The notes under the pieces: generated by a model
Told to the model about the DNA's origin: nothing
The model's database searches: none
Seen by the model: only the letters and a program-made list of their open reading frames with translations
Program-made: the position numbers and the translations under genes
NCBI GenBank assembly: GCA_023416655.1
Contig: JAEZHK010000069.1
Location: 1-17,750 of the forward strand
DNA length: 17,750 bases
Direction of reading: 5' to 3'
DNA from: Bacillota bacterium
GTDB lineage: Bacteria > Bacillota > Clostridia > Christensenellales > Aristaeellaceae
Part shown: in pieces, positions 8,318 through 14,565 of the stretch
Layout of the letters: each line of letters opens with the position of its first letter
How positions within the stretch are numbered: position 1 is the stretch's first letter

Positions 8318-9007
8318 GTGGCATCGAGGTTTAAAGGCGCGATCTTCGACATGGACGGTACCATTCTGGATTCGATGGGCCACTGGCGCTCGCTCAACGT
8401 CAAATTCCTGAATAAGCGCGGGCTCGAGGTGCCGGAGGAGATCCGGGGCCAGGAGCTCATCACCCACAGCGGCGCGGCGGCCAGGCTGTACCTTGAAAAG
8501 TTCAACCTGGGCATGACGGTTCAGGAGGTCATCCGGGAGTTCGAGGACGACATGGGTCCGATGTACGAAAATGTCATCAAGCCCAAGTCCGGCGCGGTGA
8601 AATGCCTGCGCGCGCTGCATGAAGCGGGCCTGAAGCTCTCCGTCGCGACGGTGACGCCGCGGGAGGTCGCCGAGGGCGCGCTCAGAAAGCAAGGAATTCT
8701 GGACCTTTTCGAATTCGTCGTCTGCCCGACCGACACCGGCATGAACAAGACCAAGCCCGAATTCTTCCGGATGGTCGCGGACAGAATGAACATTCGGGCC
8801 GAAGACTGCGTGGTGTTCGAGGACGCGGTCTACGCTATGCGCGGCGCGAAGGCCGCGGGCTGCGCGGTGGTGGCCGTCGAGGACGCGTCCGCGGAGCCGG
8901 ATTTAGCGGAAATCCTCAAAATCTGCGATGTGTACGTGCGCGATTACAATCTCTTTACGCTGGAGGCGCTGGATCGGCTTGACAAGCCCATCCCTGGCAC
9001 GATATAA
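8318..9007 (+). CDS. HAD superfamily hydrolase (phosphatase/phosphoglucomutase-like)
   Basis: The 229-residue protein belongs to the haloacid dehalogenase superfamily, subfamily IA. Motif I is FDMDGTILDS, with nucleophile Asp11 and acid/base Asp13. A helical cap domain follows (about residues 20-85). Motif II is the Thr of LSVATVT, motif III the Lys of NKTKPEFF, and motif IV the acidic pair of VVFEDAVYAM. Such enzymes hydrolyse or isomerise small phosphorylated metabolites (phosphoglycolate, sugar phosphates, nucleotides); the substrate cannot be read from sequence. The GTG at 8318 is chosen because GGGAGG lies 7 nt upstream and the fold starts 9 residues later; the frame is open further upstream, but that part runs through the structured RNA. 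The end of the gene contains the rplU promoter, whose -10 box includes the stop codon. Confidence 0.88.
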   Translation: MASRFKGAIFDMDGTILDSMGHWRSLNVKFLNKRGLEVPEEIRGQELITHSGAAARLYLEKFNLGMTVQEVIREFEDDMGPMYENVIKPKSGAVKCLRALHEAGLKLSVATVTPREVAEGALRKQGILDLFEFVVCPTDTGMNKTKPEFFRMVADRMNIRAEDCVVFEDAVYAMRGAKAAGCAVVAVEDASAEPDLAEILKICDVYVRDYNLFTLEALDRLDKPIPGTI

Positions 9008-9008
9008 T
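8979..9008 (+). promoter_or_regulatory. Perfect-consensus sigma-A promoter of the rplU operon
   Basis: TTGACA (8979-8984) and TATAAT (9003-9008) are both perfect matches with an 18-bp spacer. The promoter lies within the last codons of the HAD gene, and the HAD stop TAA (9005-9007) is part of the -10 box. Transcription would start near 9015, at the beginning of the L21 leader. Confidence 0.88.
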
Positions 9009-9011
9009 GTT

Positions 9012-9090
9012 CGTTAGGCCGCTCAGGGGAGGCTTGGAAATCCGCGTTTTCGCGGTGCCTCGCGCTTGGCGAGCACTATGATTTGGGAGG
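9012..9090 (+). promoter_or_regulatory. Ribosomal protein L21 leader RNA
   Basis: The region between the promoter and rplU begins with GGCCGCTCAGGGGAGGC, then has a CCGCG/CGCGG hairpin (9042-9055) and a second hairpin GTG-CTCGC/GCGAG-CAC (9055-9076). Sequence and placement fit the known L21 leader family of Bacillota, thought to be an autoregulatory site bound by a ribosomal protein of the operon. The assignment is from memory of the motif. Confidence 0.7.
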
Positions 9091-9098
9091 TGCAACGC

Positions 9099-9404
9099 GT
9101 GTACGCAGTCATACAAACCGGTGGCAAGCAGTACCGCGTCCAGCAGGGCGACGTCATTTACGTTGAGAAGCTCGCTGCCGCGCAGGATTCGCTGGTCAAT
9201 TTCGACGTTCTGCTTCTGGCCAAGGACGACGGCATGGTTGTCGGGACGCCGCTGGTCGAGTCCGCCAAGGTGACGGGCAAGGTTCTGGCCGATGTCAAGA
9301 GCGCCAAGGTCATGGTCTACAAGTTCCGTTCCAAGAAGAACAGCCGCCGCAAGCAGGGCCATCGTCAGCCCTACACCAAGGTCGAGATCACCCTGGTCGG
9401 CTGA
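9099..9404 (+). CDS. rplU: 50S ribosomal protein L21
   Basis: This 101-residue protein of the large ribosomal subunit binds 23S rRNA and has the typical start YAVIQTGGKQYRV and the basic C-terminal segment KVMVYKFRSKKNSRRKQGHRQ, followed by YTKVEITLV. The length is normal. The frame is open further upstream, but the GTG at 9099 is preceded by GGGAGGTG and gives the exact family N-terminus. Its stop codon overlaps the next start (TGATG), so rplU and prp are translationally coupled. It is the first gene of the rplU-prp-rpmA operon and is probably autoregulated through the leader. Confidence 0.97.
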   Translation: MYAVIQTGGKQYRVQQGDVIYVEKLAAAQDSLVNFDVLLLAKDDGMVVGTPLVESAKVTGKVLADVKSAKVMVYKFRSKKNSRRKQGHRQPYTKVEITLVG

Positions 9405-9736
9405 TGACCACCGTCAGGTTCCTCCTAAAGGGCGGAAGGCTTTACGGCTTTACAGCCGATGGCCACGCGGGTTACGCGCCCAGCGGAGAGGACATCGTGT
9501 GCGCGGCCGTCTCGGCGTTGACGCAGACCGCGCTCCTGGGGCTCGGGGAAGTGCTGAAGGTTCCGGTCGAATGGAAAATGGACGAGGAAGCGGGCGCGTT
9601 CAGCGCCTTCGTCCGGGAATCCACCGAAGGAACCGAGGTTGTACTCCGGACGCTGGAGGCGGGCCTTATGAACATTGCCGGACAATATCCCGATCTGGTC
9701 GGGATCGACTACATGCAGCGGAGGGAAAAACCATGA
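9404..9736 (+). CDS. prp: Ribosomal-processing cysteine protease Prp (YsxB family)
   Basis: This 110-residue protein lies between rplU and rpmA, where Prp is found in Bacillota. It has the conserved catalytic His in DGHAGYA (His21) and Cys in DIVCAAVSAL (Cys33). Prp removes the N-terminal extension of L27 after its NLQLFA-type motif, which is needed to free the L27 tail that reaches the peptidyl-transferase centre (established for Staphylococcus aureus). The neighbouring L27 has exactly such an extension, so enzyme and substrate are encoded side by side. The start overlaps the rplU stop by 1 nt and the end overlaps the rpmA start by 4 nt (ATGA). Confidence 0.93.
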   Translation: MTTVRFLLKGGRLYGFTADGHAGYAPSGEDIVCAAVSALTQTALLGLGEVLKVPVEWKMDEEAGAFSAFVRESTEGTEVVLRTLEAGLMNIAGQYPDLVGIDYMQRREKP

Positions 9737-10026
9737 TGAAGATCAATCTGCAACTGTTCGCCCATAAAAAGGGCGTCGGCTCGTCGCGCAACGGCCGCGA
9801 CAGCGCCGCGCAGCGCCTCGGCGTGAAGCGCGCCGACGGGCAGTTCGTGCTGGGCGGCAACATCCTGGTGCGCCAGCGCGGCACCACCTTCCATCCGGGC
9901 CTCAACGTGGGCAGAGGCCACGACGACACGCTGTTCGCCAAGATCGACGGCGTCGTCCGCTTCGAGCGCAAGGGCAAGGAAAAGAAGCAGGTCAGCATCT
10001 ATCCGAAGACCGAAGAGGCGAACTGA
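9733..10026 (+). CDS. rpmA: 50S ribosomal protein L27 with cleavable N-terminal extension
   Basis: The 97-residue protein is L27 of the large subunit; its N-terminal tail contacts tRNA at the peptidyl-transferase centre. The mature family start HKKGVGSSRNGRDS is preceded by MMKINLQLFA, the Prp cleavage signal, so processing between Ala10 and His11 is expected. The core GQFVLGGNILVRQRGTTFHPG and FAKIDGVVRFE is fully conserved. Two ATGs in tandem could start the protein; 9733 is preferred because GGAGGG lies 7 nt before it and it overlaps the prp stop as ATGA. A strong terminator follows 16 nt after the stop. The obg gene often found downstream is absent here. Confidence 0.97.
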   Translation: MMKINLQLFAHKKGVGSSRNGRDSAAQRLGVKRADGQFVLGGNILVRQRGTTFHPGLNVGRGHDDTLFAKIDGVVRFERKGKEKKQVSIYPKTEEAN

Positions 10027-10042
10027 GAACTACAGACACTTG

Positions 10043-10074
10043 AAAGCCCCGGCTGCATACGCAGCCGGGGCTTT
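10043..10074. terminator. Bidirectional terminator between rpmA and the ABC transporter gene
   Basis: A perfect 14-bp stem (AAAGCCCCGGCTGC with GCAGCCGGGGCTTT) has a 4-nt loop, with A and T runs at its two ends. It lies between convergent genes and can stop both. Confidence 0.9.
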
Positions 10075-10078
10075 GTCG

Positions 10079-11803
10079 TTACTGGATTTCTACCATTCTG
10101 GCGTATGTTCCGCCCAGCGCCATCAGTTCCTGATGGCTGCCGCTCTCCTGAATGCCGCGATCGGAAAGCACCACGATGCGGTCGGCCGCCCGCACGGTGG
10201 ACAGCCGGTGCGCGATGATGAAGGTCGTGCGGCCCCGCATGAATTCTTTCAGCGCCGCCTGCACCTTTCGCTCGCTGCCTGTGTCCAGCGCGCTCGTGGC
10301 CTCGTCCAGGATCAGGATGGGCGCGTCCTTCAGAAACGCCCGCGCGATCGAAAGGCGCTGACGCTGCCCGCCGGACAGCTTCACGCCCCGGTGGCCGATT
10401 TCGGTAGCGTACCTGTTCGGCAGCGCCTCAATGAAGCCGTGCGCGTCGGCCTTCTTCGCGGCCTCGACCGCTTCCTCGCGGCTTGCGCCCGGCCGCCCGT
10501 AGAGGATGTTCTCCAGCACCGTCCCGGAGAAGAGGTAGGTGTCCTGCTGCACCACGCAGATGGCGTTCCGAAGCGACGCCAGCGGGATGCGCTTTACGTC
10601 TACGCCGTCCAGCAGCACCTGGCCTTCGCCCGCCTCATAGAACCTCGGCAGGAGCTGGCAGAGGGTGGTCTTGCCCGCGCCAGAGTCGCCCACCACGGCG
10701 ATGCACTCGCCGGGCGAAACATGCAGCGTCAGGCCGCTCAGGACCTCCGGCGCGTCGCCGCGGTAGCGGAAGCCCACATCCTTGAGTTCCACCTCGCCGC
10801 GGAACTGTTCGGGCGCTGCGCTGTCCGGGCAGTCCGGTTCGGGCGGAACCTCCAGCATGTCGCAGAAGCGGTTGAACCCCGCGATGCCCTCCTGGTACTG
10901 CTGCATGATGAACGCCAGCCGCGGGATGGGCTCCACCAGGTAGTTTACGTATAAGAGGAACGCGATCAGGTCGGGGAGGCTCAGAGAGCCGCGTGAGATC
11001 ATCAGGCCGCCGAACACCACCACCGCCGCGGTCAGAAGCCGCGCCGCCGCGTCCAGTACGCCGTAGAAGACCGCTTCCGAGCGGTAGATTGTCTTGCGCC
11101 CCGAGAGGAACCGGTCGTTCGCGGCGCGGAACTTCCCGCGCTCGAGCGCTTCGTTCGCATAGGCCTTGACCACGCGGATGCCGGAAAGGTTCTCCTCCGC
11201 CTGCGCGTTGACGTCCGAGATGGCCTCGAGGTTCTTCTGAAATACCGCGTTCAGCCGCCGCCCGTACTTCACGGCGAACAGCGCCATGAGTGGCAGGAAG
11301 GCAAGCGCAACCAAGCCCAGCTTCAGGTTGATCCCCATCAGGATCGCAAGTGCGCCCGCCACCTTGACCAGGTAGATCAGAAGGTCCTCCGGGCCGTGGT
11401 GGTAGAATTCCGCCAGGTTCTGAAGGTCATTGGTCAGCCGGGACAGAAGCGCGCCCGGCCGCTGGTCGTCGTAGAAGGAAAACGGCAGCCTCTGATAGTG
11501 ATCGAACAGTTCCTGCCGCATGTCGCGCTCCATCATCGCGCCCATCGCGTGGCCCAGATAGTCGTACACGTAGGTGCAGCATGCCTGTAGCGCGATCATA
11601 ACGATCAACGCGGCGCCCATTTCCGTGAGCCTCCGGGGCAGTAAAGCGGCTTCCCCGGTCAGAACGTCGCCGGTGACGTACCGGATGACCAGTGGAATCG
11701 CCAGCGCGATGGTGGCGGAGAAGGTCGCGGTCAGGATGTCATAAGTCAGAATCCTGCGGTAGGGCAGGTAATAGGACAGGAATTTTCGGAATCGGGCATT
11801 CAT
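10079..11803 (-). CDS. ABC transporter, fused permease-ATPase half-transporter (exporter type)
   Basis: The 574-residue protein has an N-terminal type I exporter transmembrane domain with about six helices (residues 20-310) and a C-terminal ATPase. The ATPase has Walker A GDSGAGKT (372-379), signature LSGGQ (476-480), Walker B ILILDE (496-501) and the H-loop His532. Residues 203-217 (EENLSGIRVVKAYAN) form the conserved coupling segment. It should homodimerise, or pair with another half-transporter, and export lipids, peptides or drugs; the substrate is unknown and no partner gene is adjacent. The ATG at 11803 has AGGAG 8 nt upstream. The promoter is at 11914-11943. A 46-codon ORF with its own strong ribosome binding site starts upstream and overlaps the gene start. 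The gene ends 4 nt from the bidirectional terminator. Confidence 0.94.
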   Translation of the reverse strand: MNARFRKFLSYYLPYRRILTYDILTATFSATIALAIPLVIRYVTGDVLTGEAALLPRRLTEMGAALIVMIALQACCTYVYDYLGHAMGAMMERDMRQELFDHYQRLPFSFYDDQRPGALLSRLTNDLQNLAEFYHHGPEDLLIYLVKVAGALAILMGINLKLGLVALAFLPLMALFAVKYGRRLNAVFQKNLEAISDVNAQAEENLSGIRVVKAYANEALERGKFRAANDRFLSGRKTIYRSEAVFYGVLDAAARLLTAAVVVFGGLMISRGSLSLPDLIAFLLYVNYLVEPIPRLAFIMQQYQEGIAGFNRFCDMLEVPPEPDCPDSAAPEQFRGEVELKDVGFRYRGDAPEVLSGLTLHVSPGECIAVVGDSGAGKTTLCQLLPRFYEAGEGQVLLDGVDVKRIPLASLRNAICVVQQDTYLFSGTVLENILYGRPGASREEAVEAAKKADAHGFIEALPNRYATEIGHRGVKLSGGQRQRLSIARAFLKDAPILILDEATSALDTGSERKVQAALKEFMRGRTTFIIAHRLSTVRAADRIVVLSDRGIQESGSHQELMALGGTYARMVEIQ

Positions 11804-11879
11804 TGAGTGCGCTCCTTGTGACGGGCTTTTGCCCGTAAAAATTGGTCTGACCGTGATCGGAAATAAAAGCGCTTGCCAT
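11739..11879 (-). CDS. Possible 46-codon upstream ORF overlapping the ABC transporter start
   Basis: An ATG at 11879, 7 nt after a strong GGGGGAG ribosome binding site, opens a 46-residue frame that ends inside the transporter gene, overlapping its first 65 nt in another frame. It is the first start codon on the transcript predicted from the promoter at 11914-11943. The peptide (starting MASAFISDHGQTNFYGQKP) has no signal peptide or recognisable domain. A hairpin (ACGGGC/GCCCGT, 11821-11836) lies within it, just before the transporter ribosome binding site. It may be a regulatory leader ORF; it could also be a chance frame. Confidence 0.35.
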   Translation of the reverse strand: MASAFISDHGQTNFYGQKPVTRSALNECPIPKIPVLLPALPQDSDL

Positions 11880-11913
11880 GAATGCTCTCCCCCTTAAATT
11901 GGAATCCCGGCGC

Positions 11914-11943
11914 ATTATACCATAGCCGGGACGTTCGCGGCAA
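11914..11943 (-). promoter_or_regulatory. Promoter of the ABC transporter gene
   Basis: On the minus strand TTGCCG (11938-11943) and TATAAT (11914-11919) are 18 bp apart, and TGG directly before the hexamer makes it an extended -10. The -35 sits just after the terminator of the preceding gene. Confidence 0.65.
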
Positions 11944-11946
11944 CGA

Positions 11947-11974
11947 AAATCCGGCCGCTGTCTCGGCCGGATTT
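11947..11974 (-). terminator. Intrinsic terminator of the DUF454 gene
   Basis: AAATCCGGCCG pairs with CGGCCGGATTT over 11 bp around a 6-nt loop; on the minus strand TTTTCGTT follows. It begins 17 nt after the stop codon of the DUF454 gene. Confidence 0.8.
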
Positions 11975-11991
11975 AGATTTTCCGCTTTGGG

Positions 11992-12348
11992 TTAGCGCCG
12001 GGTCTTGATCAGGAGGATGTGCGCGGTGACCGCCGCGCCCACCAGCGCCAGAAGGACGATCACCCAGGCTTTGCGTGTCAGGATCATCGAAAGGATCAGA
12101 AGCGGCCAGAGGAAGCAGAGCGCGAACGCCTTCGTGCGGGCGGGCACGCCGTTCTTCTTGCGGTAGTTTTCGATGAACGGGCCGAAGAAGCGCGTCCCCG
12201 CCAGCCAGCGGTACAGCTTCGGGCTGGCGCTGCCGAAGCAGGCGGCGGCCAGCAGCACGAAGGGGGTGGTGGGGAGCACCGGGACAAATACGCCCACCGC
12301 GCCCAGGGCCAGCAGCAGGAAGCCCGCGCTGATCTGTAGGACCTTCAT
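11992..12348 (-). CDS. YbaN family (DUF454) small membrane protein
   Basis: The 118-residue protein has the DUF454 signature: a first hydrophobic helix (about 4-24), then PVLPTTPFVLLAAACFGSAS (23-42) and PKLYRWLAG, a charged loop around residues 60-72, and two more helices (about 73-90 and 93-112). It is therefore an inner-membrane protein with three to four helices. The function of the family is not established. The ATG at 12348 has AAGGAGG just upstream. It lies downstream of rqcH on the same strand, separated by a repeat-containing 111-bp gap, and has its own terminator. No promoter is evident in the gap, so readthrough from rqcH is possible. Confidence 0.85.
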   Translation of the reverse strand: MKVLQISAGFLLLALGAVGVFVPVLPTTPFVLLAAACFGSASPKLYRWLAGTRFFGPFIENYRKKNGVPARTKAFALCFLWPLLILSMILTRKAWVIVLLALVGAAVTAHILLIKTRR

Positions 12349-12368
12349 TGCGCCTCCTTGGCATTGAA

Positions 12369-12472
12369 GATTTTTTCATCGCGCCCGGGGATCAGACCCT
12401 CCGGCAGGGCGTAGGGGCGGATGGCAATCCGCCCGCAGTTTTGCCGTCGTGCCCGGAAATCAAACCTTCCGG
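12369..12472. repeat. Degenerate 36-bp direct repeat flanking a palindrome
   Basis: Positions 12369-12404 and 12437-12472 are direct repeats with about 26 of 36 identical positions; nearly all differences are transitions. The second copy covers the last three rqcH codons and stop codon. Between them lies a perfect 8-bp stem palindrome with a 4-nt loop (12415-12434), GGGCGGAT/ATCCGCCC, preceded by GTAG. Palindromes of the form GTAGGGGCG-stem-CGCCCG are, as I recall, frequent dispersed intergenic repeats in gut Clostridia. Confidence 0.6.
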
Positions 12473-14196
12473 ATCGCCGCGACGGCCTCCTGGGTGGGGG
12501 TGACGTAGAGCGTGCGCTGGTGGGTGTAGATCACAAAGCCGGGCTTCGCGCCGCCGGGCTTTTTCACGTGGCGCTTCAGCGTGTAGTCCACCGGCACGTT
12601 CGAGGAAGACGATGCTTTAGAGTAGTAAGCAGACAGCAGCGCGGCCTCCCGGAGTGTGGCCTCGTCCGGGCCTTCGCTGACCACGATCACATGCGAGCCG
12701 GGGATGTCCTTGGTGTGCAGCCAGGTTTCATTGGGCCGCGCGCTCTGGGTGAGCTCGTCGTTTTGCAGATTGTTCTTGCCCACCAGGATGTCCACCCCGG
12801 CGCTGGAGACGAAGTGCAGCGGCTGCGACGGCGGCAGTTTCTTCATCTGCCTGCGGTTGTGGCTCCCGCGCACGTAGTTCAGTTTTTCGAGTTCCTCGCG
12901 GATCTCGTTCAATTCCGCCTCGGTCTCACACTTCCGGAGGTTCTCCAGCTGGCCCTCCAGGTAGTTCAGCTCTTCCTTCGTCTTTTCGGTCTGCTCCGCC
13001 GCGAGGGTCTTGGCGGACCGCGCCTTTTGGTAGAGATTGAAGTAGCGCTGCGCGTTCTGGGCGGGCGAGAGCTTTTCGTCCAGCGGGATGTCCGCCATGG
13101 CCATCTCGGGGTCGTAGTAGTTGGGCAGCGACGCCTGCTTCGCGCCCTTTGTGATCATGTGGGCGCTGGCGGTGATCAGCTCGCCCATCACCCGGTATTC
13201 CTCCATGCGCTGGCTGCCCTCCAGCGCTTCCAGTTGCAGCGCCAGCTTCTTTTCGCACCGCTCCGCGTTGTTTTTTAGCACGCGGTGGAGCGACGCGGAC
13301 TTCTGCTTGATGCGGTCGCTCTGATCCCGCGCTTCGAAGAACGCGTCCATGGCCTCGGACAGCGTGGGGAAGGGCCTTCGTTCAAGGCCCCGGAGGCCGA
13401 GGAAGGGGAACGCGGTGAGCTCCAGCGGCGTTCCATCCTCCGCCAGCAGCACCGCGGGCGCGGCGAGCGACGGGAGGTTGTTAAGGAAATCCGCGATCCT
13501 CCCGGAGGCCTCAAGAATGTCCAATTGATCGAGCCGCGCTTCCTCGTCGCCGGTGACGCGCAGCGCGATCTCGCGGGCGGTCGGGGCCGCAATGCCGGAG
13601 ACCACGCCCGCCAGCGCCTTCGCAAGCGCTCCGGAACACTCCGAAAGACGCTTGGAAAGCGCCTCCGCGGTCAGATTGTCGTAGGGGAGCTTGTCCTGGG
13701 AGGGCGGGCGCTCATAGATCAGCCCCGGCAGCACCTCGCGTACGCGGCTGATCTCCTCGGTGACGCGGTGCACGCATTCCAGGATCTTGCCACCCGCGCC
13801 GAGCAGCATCACGTTGGAATGCTTGCCCATGAACTCGCACACGAGCGTCCGGACGGAGCGGTCGCCCAGCTCGTCGCTGCCCTCGAACTCGATTTCCAGG
13901 ATGCGGTCGCCGCCCACCTGCCGGACCGCGGACACCCGGCTCCCGACCACGTGCTTTCTGAGCAGCATGCACAGCATCGGCGGCTCCAGCGGGCTGGTCT
14001 TTTTGGCCCTCGTCAGGTGCGCGCGGGGACAGCCTGCGCTGGCGGAGATGAGCAGCAGGCGGTTTGCGCCCTTCGAGCGTATGGATAGGTTGATCTCGTC
14101 GCGCTCCGGCTGGGTCGCCTTGTCCACGCGGCCGCCGACCAATAGGTCTGCAAGCTCCCGCGCCAAAAAGCCCAGCGCTACGCCGTCAAATGGCAT
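12460..14196 (-). CDS. rqcH: RqcH (Rqc2 homologue, NFACT family ribosome quality-control factor)
   Basis: The 578-residue NFACT protein binds stalled 50S subunits carrying peptidyl-tRNA and recruits tRNA-Ala to add C-terminal alanine tails that mark the chain for proteolysis (established for B. subtilis RqcH). The NFACT-N domain (1-200) contains Asp97-Arg98, the pair needed for tailing, and EFMGKHSNVML. A helix-hairpin-helix segment follows (about 180-240). A long coiled coil (about 280-440) contains many Glu, Lys and Leu residues. The C-terminal NFACT-R domain has ILVGKNNLQNDELT and DIPGSHVIV. The protein was formerly annotated as fibronectin-binding. The ATG at 14196 has GGAGG 11 nt upstream. 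The leader, about 230 nt long, contains structured RNA copy B. The gene is monocistronic or runs on into the DUF454 gene. Confidence 0.95.
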   Translation of the reverse strand: MPFDGVALGFLARELADLLVGGRVDKATQPERDEINLSIRSKGANRLLLISASAGCPRAHLTRAKKTSPLEPPMLCMLLRKHVVGSRVSAVRQVGGDRILEIEFEGSDELGDRSVRTLVCEFMGKHSNVMLLGAGGKILECVHRVTEEISRVREVLPGLIYERPPSQDKLPYDNLTAEALSKRLSECSGALAKALAGVVSGIAAPTAREIALRVTGDEEARLDQLDILEASGRIADFLNNLPSLAAPAVLLAEDGTPLELTAFPFLGLRGLERRPFPTLSEAMDAFFEARDQSDRIKQKSASLHRVLKNNAERCEKKLALQLEALEGSQRMEEYRVMGELITASAHMITKGAKQASLPNYYDPEMAMADIPLDEKLSPAQNAQRYFNLYQKARSAKTLAAEQTEKTKEELNYLEGQLENLRKCETEAELNEIREELEKLNYVRGSHNRRQMKKLPPSQPLHFVSSAGVDILVGKNNLQNDELTQSARPNETWLHTKDIPGSHVIVVSEGPDEATLREAALLSAYYSKASSSSNVPVDYTLKRHVKKPGGAKPGFVIYTHQRTLYVTPTQEAVAAIRKV

Positions 14197-14255
14197 TTCG
14201 AATACTTCCTCCAGATCGATAGTTTATTAAACGGATACCCGTTCTTCCATCCAAC

Positions 14256-14422
14256 CGTTCCCGGCGACTTGTCGCCGGGAACGCAGTTCCTCTCCCAGTG
14301 CGCACACTCGGGGAGGAAACAATTCCTGAGGTCAGTGAACCGCCCGGGACGCCTGCGGGCGTTGCAGGTTCACGCAGATCTTCTCCTTTGCATACGAAAG
14401 CCGCAAAGCGGATTTCGTATGC
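14256..14422 (-). ncRNA. Structured RNA element, copy B (leader of rqcH)
   Basis: Read on the minus strand, this element repeats the four-hairpin layout of copy A. P1 (14390-14422) has GCATACGAAA/TTTCGTATGC and CCGC/GCGG with the same T-C mismatch. P2 (14335-14373) is closed by GTGAACC/GGTTCAC, with an inner 5-bp hairpin (14349-14362). P3 (14286-14320) has the identical AGTG-TGCG-CACT tip. P4 (14256-14283) has the identical 11-bp stem CGTTCCCGGCG/CGCCGGGAACG. Compared with copy A, stem bases change in pairs, while GGAATTGTTTCC and the P3 tip are unchanged. A good promoter lies directly upstream, and the element ends 59 nt before the rqcH ATG. Function unknown. Confidence 0.75.
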
Positions 14423-14430
14423 CCTATGTA

Positions 14431-14459
14431 ATTATATCGAAAACTTGGCTTTCACGCAA
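14431..14459 (-). promoter_or_regulatory. Promoter of structured RNA B and rqcH
   Basis: On the minus strand TTGCGT (14454-14459) and TATAAT (14431-14436) are separated by 17 bp. The predicted start lies at or just before the first hairpin of RNA copy B. Confidence 0.65.
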
Positions 14460-14477
14460 TGCGCGGACCCCGTTTTG

Positions 14478-14486
14478 TGGTAAAAT
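14478..14486 (+). promoter_or_regulatory. Candidate extended -10 promoter of the gerM operon
   Basis: TGGTAAAAT is an extended -10 element with no clear -35 box. It lies about 80 nt before gerM and is divergent from the rqcH promoter. A small hairpin (GCTTGA/TCAAGC, 14532-14549) is found in the leader just before the ribosome binding site. Confidence 0.4.
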
Positions 14487-14565
14487 AGGCTCGGTTCCCC
14501 GCGCGTTCTACCTGTCCACCCCCCGGAATATGCTTGACCGAGATCAAGCGTGAGGAGGGTTCGGT

